NCBI RefSeq assembly: GCF_000835495.1
Contig: NW_015622547.1
Span: forward strand, 62,001-126,000
Reading direction: 5' to 3'
Source of the DNA: Cladophialophora immunda
Taxonomy: Eukaryota > Ascomycota > Eurotiomycetes > Chaetothyriales > Herpotrichiellaceae
Length of the DNA stretch: 64,000 bases
Position 1 is the first letter of the stretch. Each line of letters begins with the position of its first letter. Below the pieces are notes generated by a model that searched no databases, was not told the DNA's origin, and was given only the letters and a program-made list of their open reading frames with translations. Of this stretch, positions 33,843 to 44,797 are shown in pieces. A program made the position numbers and the translations under genes.

Positions 33843-34917
33843 GTTCTGGGCAATGGTGTGAGTGGACTGGTTGAAGAAGTTACTTTAGACTCTGTTCACT
33901 ACGCTCGCAAACGATTGTTGAACTAGCTGAATCCGCATTTGACACTCGAGAACGAATGTGCGGTTATGGAGAGGATGGTGGAAGAAATCCCCGATTCTGT
34001 ACGAAACCATTTCGCCGATCTCAAGGAGGCCTATACAACGACGACTCTGAACGGCCAAACAGAACGTTTCCTTGTCACATCTCCGGTTGCGGATAGTGGC
34101 AATCTCTCCACGTTCTTGAGACGAACAGACATAAACAATCGCAGACATGCCCTTCATCGGATGATAAAGTGCTTGGCGACTGCGCTTGCGATCTTGCACG
34201 AGCATAACACCCGACATCACAATATACATCCTGGAAATATTCTTATCAATGCATTGTCGCCGGTATTCATTGACTTTGGAGCGTCGTATGATTGGCTCGC
34301 AAACGCCTCCCACCGGCTCCCCGGTGGCAGAACAGACAGCATCTCTCCCACTCAGCACTTCCTGTACCGAGCTCCAGAGTACAACCAGGATGTCGACAGA
34401 GACATACCAGCGGATGCCTTTGCACTTGGCGGTGTTTTTTTTTTTTTTTGATATTGCTGCTGTTCTCACCAATGATCCAAGGATGCAGCGTCTACGGCCT
34501 TCCTTCAGCAGCCAGAGATTGGATCAAGTTTCGTACGAAGAGCTCTGTCGTATTCTTCGAGAAGCCGAAATCCAACATCCCACCGAGGCAATGCTACTCA
34601 AAGTCATCGCGAGGATGCTCGATCCAGATCCTCGGTATCGCCTCACGGCTTTTCAAGCCATGGCTGCCCTTGTGGGTGAATCGTCCAGCGGATGTGATCA
34701 CTGCGATCACTTTCACCAGGATATAAGACAATTTGAGGACTGGGAATGGAAAATGGAGTCTGCAGCTGTACTGCTCCGGTCCGTTCCTCCATCGACGGCC
34801 CCGGGCACTCTTCCACCAGTGTCAGCTCTGCTCGAAACTGCCAGAACGCCGCCCCCGGAATCCTTTTCCGAGTTTTTAGCACAGCGCAGCTATAGGAGAG
34901 AATCTCCTCCCGAATAG
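33843..34917 (+). pseudogene. Broken protein-kinase-like gene (degenerate catalytic loop)
   Basis: A kinase domain can be followed through two frames. From 33843 one frame reads VLGNGVSGLVEEV (glycine-loop-like) and HYARKR (the VAIK-type lysine strand), then an in-frame TAG at 33924-33926, then LENECAVMERM (helix C), LVTSPVADSGNLSTFL, RHHNIHPGNILI (catalytic loop), FIDFGAS (DFG) and YRAPEY (APE). At a 15-T run (34435-34449) the frame ends in TGA; the next frame continues DIAAVLTN and VIARMLDPDPRYRLTAFQAM (subdomains X-XI). The HRD motif is HHN, so the catalytic Asp is Asn even before the breaks. A gene predictor could hide the TAG with a 33855-33926 intron, but that would delete the glycine loop. 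The 5' end is unresolved. Confidence 0.7.
34435..34449. repeat. 15-T homopolymer at kinase frame break
   Basis: Fifteen consecutive T within the kinase-like frame. Fourteen would keep the downstream kinase motifs in frame, so the tract is the likely site of slippage or a base-count error. Confidence 0.85.
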
Positions 34918-35133
34918 GTGCATTTATATCCGTGTATATGATTGCCTGCACGAAAGTGGTAGCTGTGGCAGCACCGATGTGGCCCGAAAACTCAGAAATG
35001 ATGTGTCATGGGCTTCATGTCTTTCTTTCTATTCGGAGCCTTCAGTGGAATTACGTAACTCATTCCCCTGGTCGCTACTCGCCCAAAATACTTCATCCCA
35101 TCTTGTTGAATGAGCGTCTGAGAAAAGATTTGT

Positions 35134-37051
35134 TCAATCAAGGCAAACTCGCACTAAGATCGTGGGGAATAGATACTCGTCACAATCATGAAATCTGTCT
35201 TCAGCCATTTCTGGATCAATCCTGATGTTGGCGGATGCACAAGAATCAAGAAACATGTCACACCTGAAAGGCCTTGCAAACCTGAGCAATTGCAGAGCGG
35301 TGAACTTTCCCTGGGGTTGGGGATAATGGTTTCGGGGATTGTTACCGCCCTCGATATTCATCATCGCTCCGTTCTGGATGAGCATGATGGCTTTCGAATA
35401 CGGTGCATGGCTCTCTGCGGAGTTCCTCGCGATAAGGGCATGGTGCAAGGGAGTCCAACCCCAGTGATCCTGGGAGTTGATGAACCGGCGACAGTCTGTT
35501 GTACAGAGGTATTGATGCGGCTCCGAGTCAACGCACCAGTCGGATGCGAGATGAAGGGCAGTCCGTCCATCGTCCATCACCTTGGTAAGATCAACTCTTG
35601 TCGACTTGAGCATTTGGAGGTAGCCAACCGTATGCGCGTTTGATTGCAGGGCATTTTGGAGAGCCGACCAACACTCATGTCCAACCATGGTATCAAGTTG
35701 TATGCTGTCTTCCGCAGCAGGCAGCTGGAGATACTCCAATGTGGTGCAAGATTCATTGGCCTCGGTAACGTTCAAGCTCGCAAGAGTCCGTCCTCTTACC
35801 ACATCAGATACTGATGCTCCATCTTTGATGAGCATCCGGACCGTTTCGAGCCAAAGTCCCCATGTAGGAGGTGGTTGTTCAAAGTATTTGTTTCTTTGGA
35901 GATCCATGCCCGCTGCGGCGAATAGAGGAGTCCTGGCTCATGCTTAGCACGGTGTTGGGTTAGGAACAGCGCTTATAAGTTATAACGTACACTTGATCAT
36001 CGTCCGCTAAATTCGGGTCCGCGCCATTTTGCAGAGGATATTCGACCGCGTCCAGATGTTGTCCTCTAATTGCTATCTGTCTTCGTCAATACCCAGGCTA
36101 TCGCCTGATAGATTGAGTGGTCGCTCACCAACAGGGGTGTCTTGCCAGAGCAACTGGTCCATCACATATACCTCCGTCGCCCTCTGTCAGTAACTGTCGC
36201 ATCAAGGGAACGTCTCCATAGTGGCAGGCCGTCATGAAAGGCGAGTCAACGGGTACTCTGTTCTGGAAATCGATTTTCCACCTGAAAGGCCAGCCAGTCC
36301 ATGACGGAGCGTTGCAAAAGGACAGCTCGAAGGCTATCGATGCCAGCATAAGCCAGACAGGGAAGCACAGGCCGAAACAAATGACGGTTTCAATCCTAGC
36401 ATCTTCCCGGCGTTCATCGTTGACGAACCGACCGTAGAGTCCAAGCGTCCTCAAAAATGAGTTGGCTTCGAACAGTGAAGTTCTCCATTTTCGATTCTGG
36501 CCTCTAAAACCATTTGTAGGTAGGCACGGCTGGGCGGCCGGCGGGCTATGATTCTTGCCAGACGCAATGGAGGTGTTGCGATGTGTCATAGAGGCAAGGT
36601 GCCTTCAGTGGATAGTGTCAGCTCCGCAACATTGAGGAAAGTATCAACCCACCTACAAGTAAATTATGTTCTCAATGCGCAGGAGGTTTTCTCCGAAGCC
36701 AGCAGGTTCTCCATGCATTTGATCAAAGTTTTGCGATGGAAGGCCCGTTTCGTGGACCTTCGTCCAGTCGACGACCTTCAAGAAGTCTTGTTGGACTTAC
36801 GACAAACAATCTCGAAAGTCTTGCCTCCGTTCGGCGGGCAGATTGGTCTCGTTCGGCAGCATTGAGAGAAGGGCTACCAGTGCATGAAGCTTTGCTCGCA
36901 TTGAGCGGAAGGTCCCTTGCAGCCTTCGGACTTCCTCAAGTGCATCCTCTACCTCACTTATACATTCAACAAGGGCTGTGATCGTCTTCACTGCAATCTT
37001 AACGAGCTGTGCAATTGCAGCAACCCCGCCCACAACGGCCACGGCCTCCAT
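35134..37051 (-). pseudogene. Broken ankyrin-repeat gene with NLR-type N terminus
   Basis: Starts at ATG 37051 with a helical, signal-less segment (MEAVAVVGGVAAIAQLVKIA) resembling the N-terminal domains of fungal STAND/NLR-like proteins. After RDCLS comes an in-frame TAA (36797-36799), and the same frame continues VQQDFLKVVDWTKVHETG. A second frame at 36589-36130 has FMTACHYGDVPLMRQLL (ankyrin), but reaches CSGKTPLL only with a frame change near 36155-36165. Then exons ending 36129, 36076-35991 (IAIRGQHLDAVEYPLQNGAD) and 35932-35134 join in phase through introns of 52 and 58 nt and give more ankyrin repeats (DGRTALHLASD; GWTPLHHALI). At least one nonsense codon and one or more frameshifts make it a pseudogene. 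The original protein was probably an ankyrin-containing allorecognition or immunity-type protein (inference). Confidence 0.65.
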
Positions 37052-37740
37052 GTCCACGCCAACGCGAGGTTAATGCAAGCCGGGATAGGGTGTCCTCCTT
37101 CAGCTCTTAGTTGTTGAAACAATCGATCGATGGTGCCATCATGAACTCTGCTCGTATCTTGAATTTTTCTGTGGCACGCACTCTAGAGCTTCATCGAGTG
37201 GCATTGTCCTCTGATGCCGTGCGAGCCTCAGCCTCGCTGCCTGCGGATTTTTACTGACTGGGGTCAACCTGGCTGATATCCCCACGTGCGATGGAGAAAC
37301 TCAAGGTTGCTGCCTAAGTAGCGAAGCGAGGCGCTGCAGAGTGAGCGGCCTTGGCCGTCTCGGCTCTCAACTCGACGTGCTAAAGATCTTTTGGCCCTGC
37401 CACGTCACTGCCACCGAAGTGTGAAATCTTCGCTGGCAGCACGAGAAAGAGGAACACGAAGTCTGGGCGCCAACAGGCGGCAGGCTTTTCGAGACTGGTC
37501 CCGTACGGCTTCACCTTATCACAGTCTGGTTAGCGCTTCGAAAACAGCTTGCCCCGACTCCCTACCACATCTGAAATCTTCTCGACCTCGTTATCATCCT
37601 GAAGATTGCGTCCCGACTAGCCAAAACACCGGTCCATACTTTCGAATCTCCGTGATCAGTCGCCAGTCGCTAATGATTCTAATGGACGAATGGGTATGCG
37701 TAAGTCGAAAATCCCCGCTTACACTCTTCCGTATTGACAT
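37052..37740. other. Intergenic region
   Basis: About 690 bases upstream of the broken ankyrin gene and of the small Cys-rich frame. No supported gene. Confidence 0.45.
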
Positions 37741-38025
37741 ATGAAGTGCGTTTGTGGTCAATCGAATTACGTCCAATTTCCCGGTTGTTTAAACCCATAT
37801 TGCTGCCCGGAAAAGAAACCTCATTCTCGATGCCAGTCTTGTCACCTTGTGCAGGCGGCTTCTGCCGGAGACCACTCTGTCTCTCGATCGTCCATCGCGA
37901 AAGCCTCATTTCTCGGATCGGATAACACGGTGACGAAGGAAGGAATCTTAAAGGATATATTCTCCGGAGCAACAAGGGACGGCCGTCCCTACGAGAAGAA
38001 CACTGGAGGCATCACCGCATCTTGA
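37741..38025 (+). CDS. Small Cys-rich hypothetical protein
   Basis: A 94-codon single-exon frame. The first 40 residues hold eight cysteines: CVCGQSNYVQFPGC, then NPYCCPEKKPHSRCQSCHL. The spacing (CxC, CxxxxCC, CxxC) would suit one or two zinc-binding knuckles. The remaining half is Ser/Gly-rich and polar, with no signal peptide. I do not recognise the family. Support is the ATG, the dense ordered cysteines and the lack of competing frames. It sits between decayed genes and an AT-rich tract, so it could itself be a remnant. Confidence 0.4.
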   Translation: MKCVCGQSNYVQFPGCLNPYCCPEKKPHSRCQSCHLVQAASAGDHSVSRSSIAKASFLGSDNTVTKEGILKDIFSGATRDGRPYEKNTGGITAS

Positions 38026-38996
38026 GAAGCATCTGGGTTACCGTGGTGGCCTGAACATCTTGCACTTTTAGGGACTAGTTATCTTGTCTGAAGTGGAGTT
38101 CATGAGGTAATTTTATGGGGAGAGGTTGCGGAATTGTTCAGATGAAACCAGAGTGCGCCAGTCTCGTTGTCGCGACGTCACTGGCGCCGTCTCCGCTAGG
38201 TCAGCCTCGCGGAGCCGCGAGTATTCCGAAGGATGTTGGCTTGGGCCCTGCTAGAGGTGCCCTGGACGCCTTCACTGCCCGACCTCGACGAAGCTGGACA
38301 AGATCCACCCATTGCTCAGGCTGGGTGTAGAGGTGAACGAAGATCTACCCATTTGTAGTCATTCTTCTCAATCGCTCCAAACGATTAGCATTGCCATAGC
38401 ATGTCTTCGAGGCAAAGAAGGCACACATAAATTCCACTCCCCTCGTGGTGAATACTCGACTCAATATAATCAGCAGCACCGATCAAGACTGATCACTACT
38501 CATCAAGGTCTGCGTAAGTACGAGTAAACTATATCGTTACGGACTGATCCTGACACAGAACGGCCCGTCGTCAACGTCTTCATGATTGCGAGGCGGGGGC
38601 ATGGACATGGGGGTATCACATCCGAATTAGGGGTGAGCTCAGAGCAGTTATGCTTCATCTTAGCGAGTTAGCTATATTTATATTATGCGATTAATTGATT
38701 GAATCGCATACCGTTAGACGGTCTAGCCTATATAGGTCTAAGCCTAGTAGGACTAGATCGCCTTGTACTTAGTTATACTATGTAATAGTATAGACTAAGA
38801 AGCTATAAGAAACCACTCCTCCTCTTTTAGTTAGGAATCGTTTCCTTCTACTTCTCAAGCGTTGAGTCGTTATCTATAGGAATTATAGATACTTGCAATA
38901 GGAACTATAGATAGATGCAGTAGTATATAGACCTCTAATTAGTTAGTCACTACCGTGTGGCGTAGGTCCTGATAATAGGTCACTTTAGATATGGGT
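38026..38996. other. Intergenic region with AT-rich tract
   Basis: Nearly 1 kb without a gene. The right two thirds are the AT-rich, repeat-like sequence listed separately. Confidence 0.5.
38640..38990. repeat. AT-rich, TA-dinucleotide-rich repeat relic
   Basis: This stretch is clearly richer in A+T than its surroundings and full of TATA, CTATA and TAGACC-like words, including near-repeated pieces such as GGAATTATAGATA and GGAACTATAGATA. No coding frame. It looks like an old, mutated mobile-element fragment; the nature of the element cannot be told. Confidence 0.4.
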
Positions 38997-40911
38997 TCAG
39001 ACCGTTGCAACATGCGTTGTAGAGTGACCCTCCTTGGACAGCAGGTCGACAGGCGTACTGGAACCCTGCTCTTCAAGATTACTGTCCGTCAGATGGGCAG
39101 CAACCTTCTTTCCGAAGAGAGCGTCAATTTCTTCCAACGGCAACCCGTTTGCCTGCAACCAATGAGTTAGCCAATTTCCGCGCCACACAGTTGAGGTCAA
39201 TGACATTACATTTGGCAGGAAGAAATATATGTGCACGGTGTGACCAATGCCGAGACACACAAATACCAGGTAGTATTTCCATCCAATCGTTGCCTGGGCG
39301 GTTGGCGACAACTCCAGCCAGAGCACGTCCATGAGAAAGATGGCAGAGACTGCATAAGATGTCGCCTGGCTGCGGAGGTGGGACGGAAAGATCTCAGTGA
39401 CAGCAGTAAATTGATTGACGTCGATCAATCCTCCGTACCTGGCAAGGGATGAAGTTGTCAGTTCAAGAACAATTTGAGAGCAAGACAGCTCTGAGCCGCC
39501 GGGAAAATTCAACTCACGCGATCACATATAGATACAGAAACACTACTGCAGCGGCAGCTATGCTCTCGGATGGATCGGCACTGTACTTGCCAATGAGACC
39601 GGTGGCGATGATGAACATGGACATGTTGATCGTAAAGCCCAGCACTAGATCCAGTCAATTACTCAGTCGCTGAGCGGAATGGGTTCCAGTAGTATTACTC
39701 ACATAATGCCTTTCTTCGTCCCATTTTGTCGCTATAGAAGGCGCCAACAAAATTTGCAATCGCAGCGAGTGTGTTATACAGAGCGCTGAGCATTAGCGAT
39801 ATCTCGTCGCTGAGACCCAAGGACTTGTAGAGCAAGACGGTGTAGTTGTTTATTACCAAGGTTCCGTTGTTTTGTCCACCGGCCATTATTAGAAAGCCCA
39901 GTATGAGTCTTTTGCGGTAGGTTTTGGCCGTAAACAACTGCCATTTGCCGTCTTCTGCCAGGGCCGCTGCATCTGCAGCTTGCTGGCGTTCGATGAGAGC
40001 CATTTCCCGCCGAGCAAAGTGATCTTCCGCGTTATTGGGGTCGTGATGTAGTTTGCAGAGGGTCATGTACGCCTCGTCGTGTCGGCCACGTTGCAAAAGC
40101 CATCGAGGGCTCTCGGGAACTGTGTTACCATGAAGTCAGAGAATGGGCACCCACAACATGGCACGTCGGACCTACTAAAGAAAGTACCGGCCATGAGAAT
40201 AAGACCAAGCAGACCAAGGATCGCATTTGGAAATCTCCACGAAAAGGTTGTCCTTGGGGCATGGTAGCAACCGAACCTGGAAAACAGCACGTCAGTTTTC
40301 TGGCCTGCCATCCAAAGTTTGTCTTTGCTAGAGAGCCTCACCCTATCCAGCCTGCCAGAAAGTAGCCAAAATTCACAAAGCTTCCATGGGCCCCAGTCAT
40401 CAAGCCACGAGAGTGTGGCGGCGACACCTCGGCGTAGTATGTGGGCATCGCAGCCAGTGTGTTTCCGGCGGCCAGGCCTGTGATGACTCGTGCAACAAGA
40501 TACTTGAACGGGCCCACAACGTCAGAGACATGATTTATAAATCTCGGAACAGCCACGCTCATGACAACAAAACCCAAGAAGAACAAGAAGCAAATGGCAT
40601 ACCATCGGAACATTGACAGATCCGGCCTGAATGGCCGCCCCGATTACGCCCAACACACTCGCAATGCGAAAACCGTTACGACGACCAAATTTGTCTGCTG
40701 TCCATCCGGAGAGCAGGGTGCCAAAGACCCCCCCGGCAAAGAAAACCCCATTGACTGCCCCAATGATGGTGTTGGTGTAGGAATATCCCGGAGCAGTAGT
40801 GTCGGCCACTAAGGACAAGGACTCATAGAAGGTCGGTTGACCTAAAGTGGTTGTGATGACAGCCAGGGAGAAGCCTCCGAACAACGATCCGGTGGCAGCA
40901 AACAGGATAGT
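38997..40911 (-). CDS. MFS sugar-type transporter (5' exon unresolved)
   Basis: Seven exons join in phase to about 499 residues: 40911-40603, 40502-40342, 40276-40176, 40119-39703, 39644-39518, 39438-39210 and 39152-38997. Motifs of the sugar-porter family: FAATGSLFGGFSLAV in helix 1, GWTADKFGRRNG between helices 2 and 3, PESPRWLLQRGRHDEA at the start of the central loop, YSDKMGRRKAL in the second half, and PLEEIDALFG at the end. Known role: proton-coupled or facilitated uptake of sugars, polyols or related small organics across the plasma membrane. The first exon must end in phase 0 before 40911 and lies within about 40980-41130, but no donor/ATG combination was convincing. It opens a putative catabolic cluster. 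Confidence 0.85.
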
Positions 40912-41130
40912 CTATCGGAGAGCAAGCCATTAGCAGTCTGGAACAATAATGGGATCAGAATGGTGGCACTTGCTCGAGTATTGTAGCTTGTGTATGCTTC
41001 CATCTTGAGGTTGGGCACAAGCGATGTCTTCCAGACTGGTCTCAGGAATGACACCCTTCGGTGACGGCTGTGGTGCAGAGAGGAGGGACACTGGGATGGG
41101 GCAGGTACGTCTCATGGCCTGTGTTTCCAT

Positions 41131-41942
41131 CGATCTATATACCCGTCTTCCCCTTGAGCCTTGGGGAGTCCGGGGATGGGGAATCGGTGTGGGGCATCGA
41201 CTAGAGTCCCCTCCCAGGACCTACGAAACAGCAAGGAAGTATGTTGGATATTAGGTACAAGAGCTCCTTGGCAGAACGTAGCCAGTGGTGCGATGGCCGA
41301 GATTGGCCTTCTAAAATCTAGCCGAGAGATGGTAAAAACACAGAAAGATCCGGTAGCTCCAATCTTCCATCCCTAACCAAGCTTAGTAGCGTCGGCAGGG
41401 CGAGTTCTCGGCAGAGCAAGATTCCAATTCATCCGAGCAGAAAGCGGCCTCCCAGACAATCAGCCGAGTCGCCAACTCAGGGAATATGGAGAGAATGACA
41501 GTTCCGTCCAGCCTGTGTTTGCGCTTCACAGTGGCTTATTCGTGCTCTCCGGCAAAAATGGAATCCAACTGGCGCTTTCTGAAATGTATGGAGTCTCGAA
41601 GCGAGACCCAACAAAGCTTCGCATAGTTCCGGGCACAAGTGCCCATGGCGAGTTTTTAGTGTAGTGAGGTCACAATAATCCATAACATCGGGAGAGCGCC
41701 GACTTTTGATGGATTGACCAACATTACAGCTGAGGGTGTGATGCCAAACTGGCACACTTCAAGCGCTCTCACCCTCGACGTAATTAATGTCAGGAGAGGG
41801 TTTTTGCTAAACATGTCTCGACGCTCCATCTTGGCCCCAAACCCCCCTGGTAGACAGACCAACCAGTTCTCTCTTGTACGATCAGTATCATCCCAGTAAA
41901 CTTCCAACAATACAACCCGTTGACGTTCAATCTTGTCCCAGT
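41131..41942. other. Intergenic region between transporter and cyclase genes
   Basis: About 800 bases, no supported gene. Should carry the transporter promoter. Confidence 0.5.
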
Positions 41943-43078
41943 TCAGAAAATTGCAACGGCGTTTGGAGGGGATCCAACCAGCCCAGGTATATTGAGTGGC
42001 ACGGAGCACAGAAGGAATTCGTAACGGTCAGCCTTTGCGCAATACTCCCCTAATGCTTTGAGATCCCAAAGTTCGCCGATGTACATTCCGAAGAAAGTGA
42101 GAAGATACTTGTGCAAAACTGTGGACAGAGAGAAGCGTTAGCGTCCGCAATTCGTCGAGAGACATAGGCCACATATATCTAGCAAAAAGGCGGGAAGAAG
42201 GGAGGGTGAGGACACAAACCCATTTCTTGCATAACTCCCTCACGTACGCGACCTTGTTCCTCGATCATTGGTGGGTAGACCTCAAAGGCAATGGCATCGC
42301 CAGCCACGGCAGCGAAGTGATGATTCCACAGCCATCGCGCCGTGTCTACATTGCCTGCGACACCCACAGCCTTGTGAGTTCCCAGTAGTGCAGCTTGCTT
42401 TTCCGCACTGCCAGCAGCACGCAGTTCGTCGGTGAAGCCGGTCCGTACAATCAGGATATCTCCATACTTGAAGGAGGTCTTTTGATGAGCTGCCACGGCC
42501 TCCAAATCCGCTACCGTGATTGCGTGCGAATCAAAGCAGTTGTAGGCGACGCCTTTCGATTGTGCGTATGCCTTGTAGTCCAGCAACACTCCTCTGCCCA
42601 CCATGCAACCATGTTCATGCCAATGATTCAACGTGGGCAGACTCTTGTCGGCTTCTCCTGTGGTTTGGTTCAAGTTCGTCTTGGTTGGGGTCGACCCGTT
42701 ATAGAACAGTCCGGTCGTCTGATGGCCCCAGTGAACTAAGCTATCCCACTGGCTTGAGCACTGAGTGTTGAACGCCATCTCATCGTCGAATCCATGCGTT
42801 TTGAACGGCCCTTCCATGGCATCCACTATCGTGTGCTCCGTGGGTCGGCGCCCGAACCCAGGAGCTGCAATCGCATTGAGTGGCCAATTCAAGGAAATCG
42901 AAATGCCATTGTAGGCTTCCTTTAACGCCTCTTTCTTCACTTTCGGGGTTAGCAGGTTGAAGCATCCAAGATAATCCTTCTTTCCGTCCTGGTCAAAGAG
43001 ACCCCATGCACACCCTGGAGGCATTCCCTCCACGGGTGGCAGAGAATCAAAATCAGGCAAAGCGTCAAAGTCAACCAT
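41943..43078 (-). CDS. Cyclase-family metal-dependent hydrolase
   Basis: Two exons (43078-42220, 42118-41943) give 344 residues; the 101-nt intron joins REGVMQEMVLHKYLLTFFGM in phase. The family is recognised by LVHWGHQTTGLFYNG (metal-site region of the cyclase/kynurenine-formamidase-like fold), HEHGCMVGRGVLLDYKAYA, SHAITVADLEAVA, DILIVRTGFTDEL and WLWNHHFAAVAGDAIAFEV. Known for the family: hydrolysis of amide, ester or cyclic bonds using a bound metal, as in kynurenine formamidase or isatin hydrolase. Fungal members of this length are common in accessory clusters. It is divergent from SDR B with a 0.6 kb shared promoter. Substrate unknown. Confidence 0.85.
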
Positions 43079-43713
43079 TTTGCATCAATACTGTCAATCC
43101 TCAATGGCTAACTTTGTGACCTCTTTCAAGGAGCAGGAGAGAACATGGACGGACGGACAGAAAGGATTGCTGGATTCCGCACTCCGTCAAAATTCTGTCT
43201 AATTATACCAATAGTCCGGCTGCTCCGCACTATCACCGAGCGATCAATATGAGCTCTTTGCTCCTAAGCCTAAATACATAGCAATATGATCGAAACCAGG
43301 CAAAATAGTTGCCGTGTTGCCTCTCTCGGACGAATCTCCCTCGATCGGCTCTAGAAACCAATAGGGTCGTTCAATAAAGTTCCTAGTGGGAGGGTTAGCT
43401 GGGCCCTCGCTACCCTTGGCCGGCCGTCGGCTATCGGTAGAACTGAAAGGAGCGGGCTCAATTCAACCACATGAAGTGCCAGTGGGGTGGAAATGCAAAA
43501 ACAAAGATTCTAGGTCGTGCACGAGACATTAATATCTTCACTGTGCGACATTCTGCATTGGCGGCTATTGTGCCAGCATCGAGAAACCACAAAATTCCAG
43601 CAACTTAGGGGAAATCCCAGCGCTGACCCTTGCCCATCAACCTTGGGGAAACAGAGCCAGAAACCTCTTCCCCTCAGCAGCCTCCGCGGGTTTCGGCACA
43701 ACCTGGTTCCAAG
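43079..43713. other. Divergent promoter region cyclase / SDR B
   Basis: About 635 bases between two divergent starts, with no gene. It contains an inverted CGG half-site pair, listed separately. Confidence 0.5.
43217..43227. promoter_or_regulatory. CGG-N5-CCG, possible Zn2Cys6 binding site
   Basis: Inverted CGG triplets spaced by five bases (CGGCTGCTCCG) in the shared promoter of the cyclase and SDR B. Gal4-type regulators bind such pairs, and a Zn2Cys6 gene lies 1.5 kb away. A match this short can occur by chance. Confidence 0.3.
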
Positions 43714-44797
43714 ATGGCGGAGATCACGTTCGACGAGAAGATTTTCACCGGCCTGAAGGGCAAGGTCGTGATTATCACAGGTGCGTCGTCTCTCGAATCT
43801 TGTCTCGTTATCCCTCGACGCGTTGACCAGGAGTCCCTCAGGCGGGAGCAGTGGCATTGGACTTGCGACAGTCAAATTCTTCTCGGCGCACGGCGCGCAA
43901 ATCGTCTCGGCGGACCTGAACCCCCCTCCTGAAGACACCGCCAATGTCGTCTTTCGCAAGGTGGACCTCACCAAGTGGGACGAGCAGTACGACTTGTTTG
44001 AATGGACGGCAAAGACATATGGTCGCATCGACATTGCTTTTCTAAACGCGGGAGTCGGCGAGATTGAGGATGTCTTTTTGGACCAGTGCGACGATCAAGG
44101 GAGGTTGAAAGAGCCCCAATACTCTGTGCTGGCAGTCAATCTCATTGCCCCCATTAATGGCTTTAAACTCGCCGTGCACTTTATGAAGAAACAGCCGGAG
44201 GCTGGAAGTATAGTGATCACCGGCAGCGGTAAAAGTATGCAAGCCTTGGATGGGGTCGGCTTCCTCTCCGCGCGAGCAGCTTTCAACTAACGCGGGACAG
44301 GTTTCAATGGCGTGGGAGGCACACCGATGTATGCTGTCGCTAAGCACGGCGTAAGTAGTAGCAAGAGCCTGCACGCAAGTAGGCTTCCCTCTCACTGAAA
44401 AGTCATCTGCTGATCGGAATGGTTTGTCACTGTATAGCTCTTAGGCTTGATCCGGACGTTGCGGACTGATATCCCGGAAAAATATAACATCCGACTCAAT
44501 CTCGTGTGCCCGTTTTGGACCGACACAGGCATTATTCCTCCAGAACAGCGTGAGAAGATTGTCTCGGCCAGGGAGTGCATGCAGCCGGCAGATGTTCCTG
44601 CGAAAGCGGTCGCGTATCTGTCCCTCAACCACCAATGCCAGGGAATGGTCTTGTATGCTGCGTGTGGCAAGTATTTCGACGTGGATTGGGGGTTTCAACT
44701 CACCCGCCCGGTGTGGCTTGGAGCGAAGAACCACTTGGACCGAGTCTCGTGGGAGGAAGATCCTGCCGCACTGGCATTCAGAACAAGGTTTGAGTGA
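43714..44797 (+). CDS. Short-chain dehydrogenase/reductase (SDR) B
   Basis: Four exons (43714-43780, 43842-44228, 44301-44350, 44438-44797) give 287 residues. Splicing at the first intron creates the cofactor motif TGGSSGIGLATVKFF. Then ADLN (adenine ribose binding), FLNAGVGEIED (NAG motif), IVITGSGFNGVGGTPMYAVA followed by K (Ser/Tyr/Lys active site) and NLVCPFWTDTGI. Normal length for a classical SDR acting in the cytosol with NAD(P). It shares a promoter with the cyclase-family gene and faces the Zn2Cys6 regulator. In the cluster it may oxidise an alcohol to the ketone used by the monooxygenase (inference). Confidence 0.9.

Noticed and set aside
33855..33926. GT-AG intron that would remove the TAG in the kinase-like gene
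   Set aside because: It joins FWAM to LNPHLTL in phase but deletes the glycine loop and lysine strand that are clearly visible in the supposed intron, so decay is the better reading.
36773..36797. 25-nt intron to skip the TAA in the ankyrin gene
   Set aside because: Too short for a spliceosomal intron; all others in the window are 49 nt or more.
43281..43600. tRNA or other structured RNA genes in intergenic regions
   Set aside because: No region in the window showed a GGTTCRA-type T loop with matching acceptor and anticodon stems; none is claimed.
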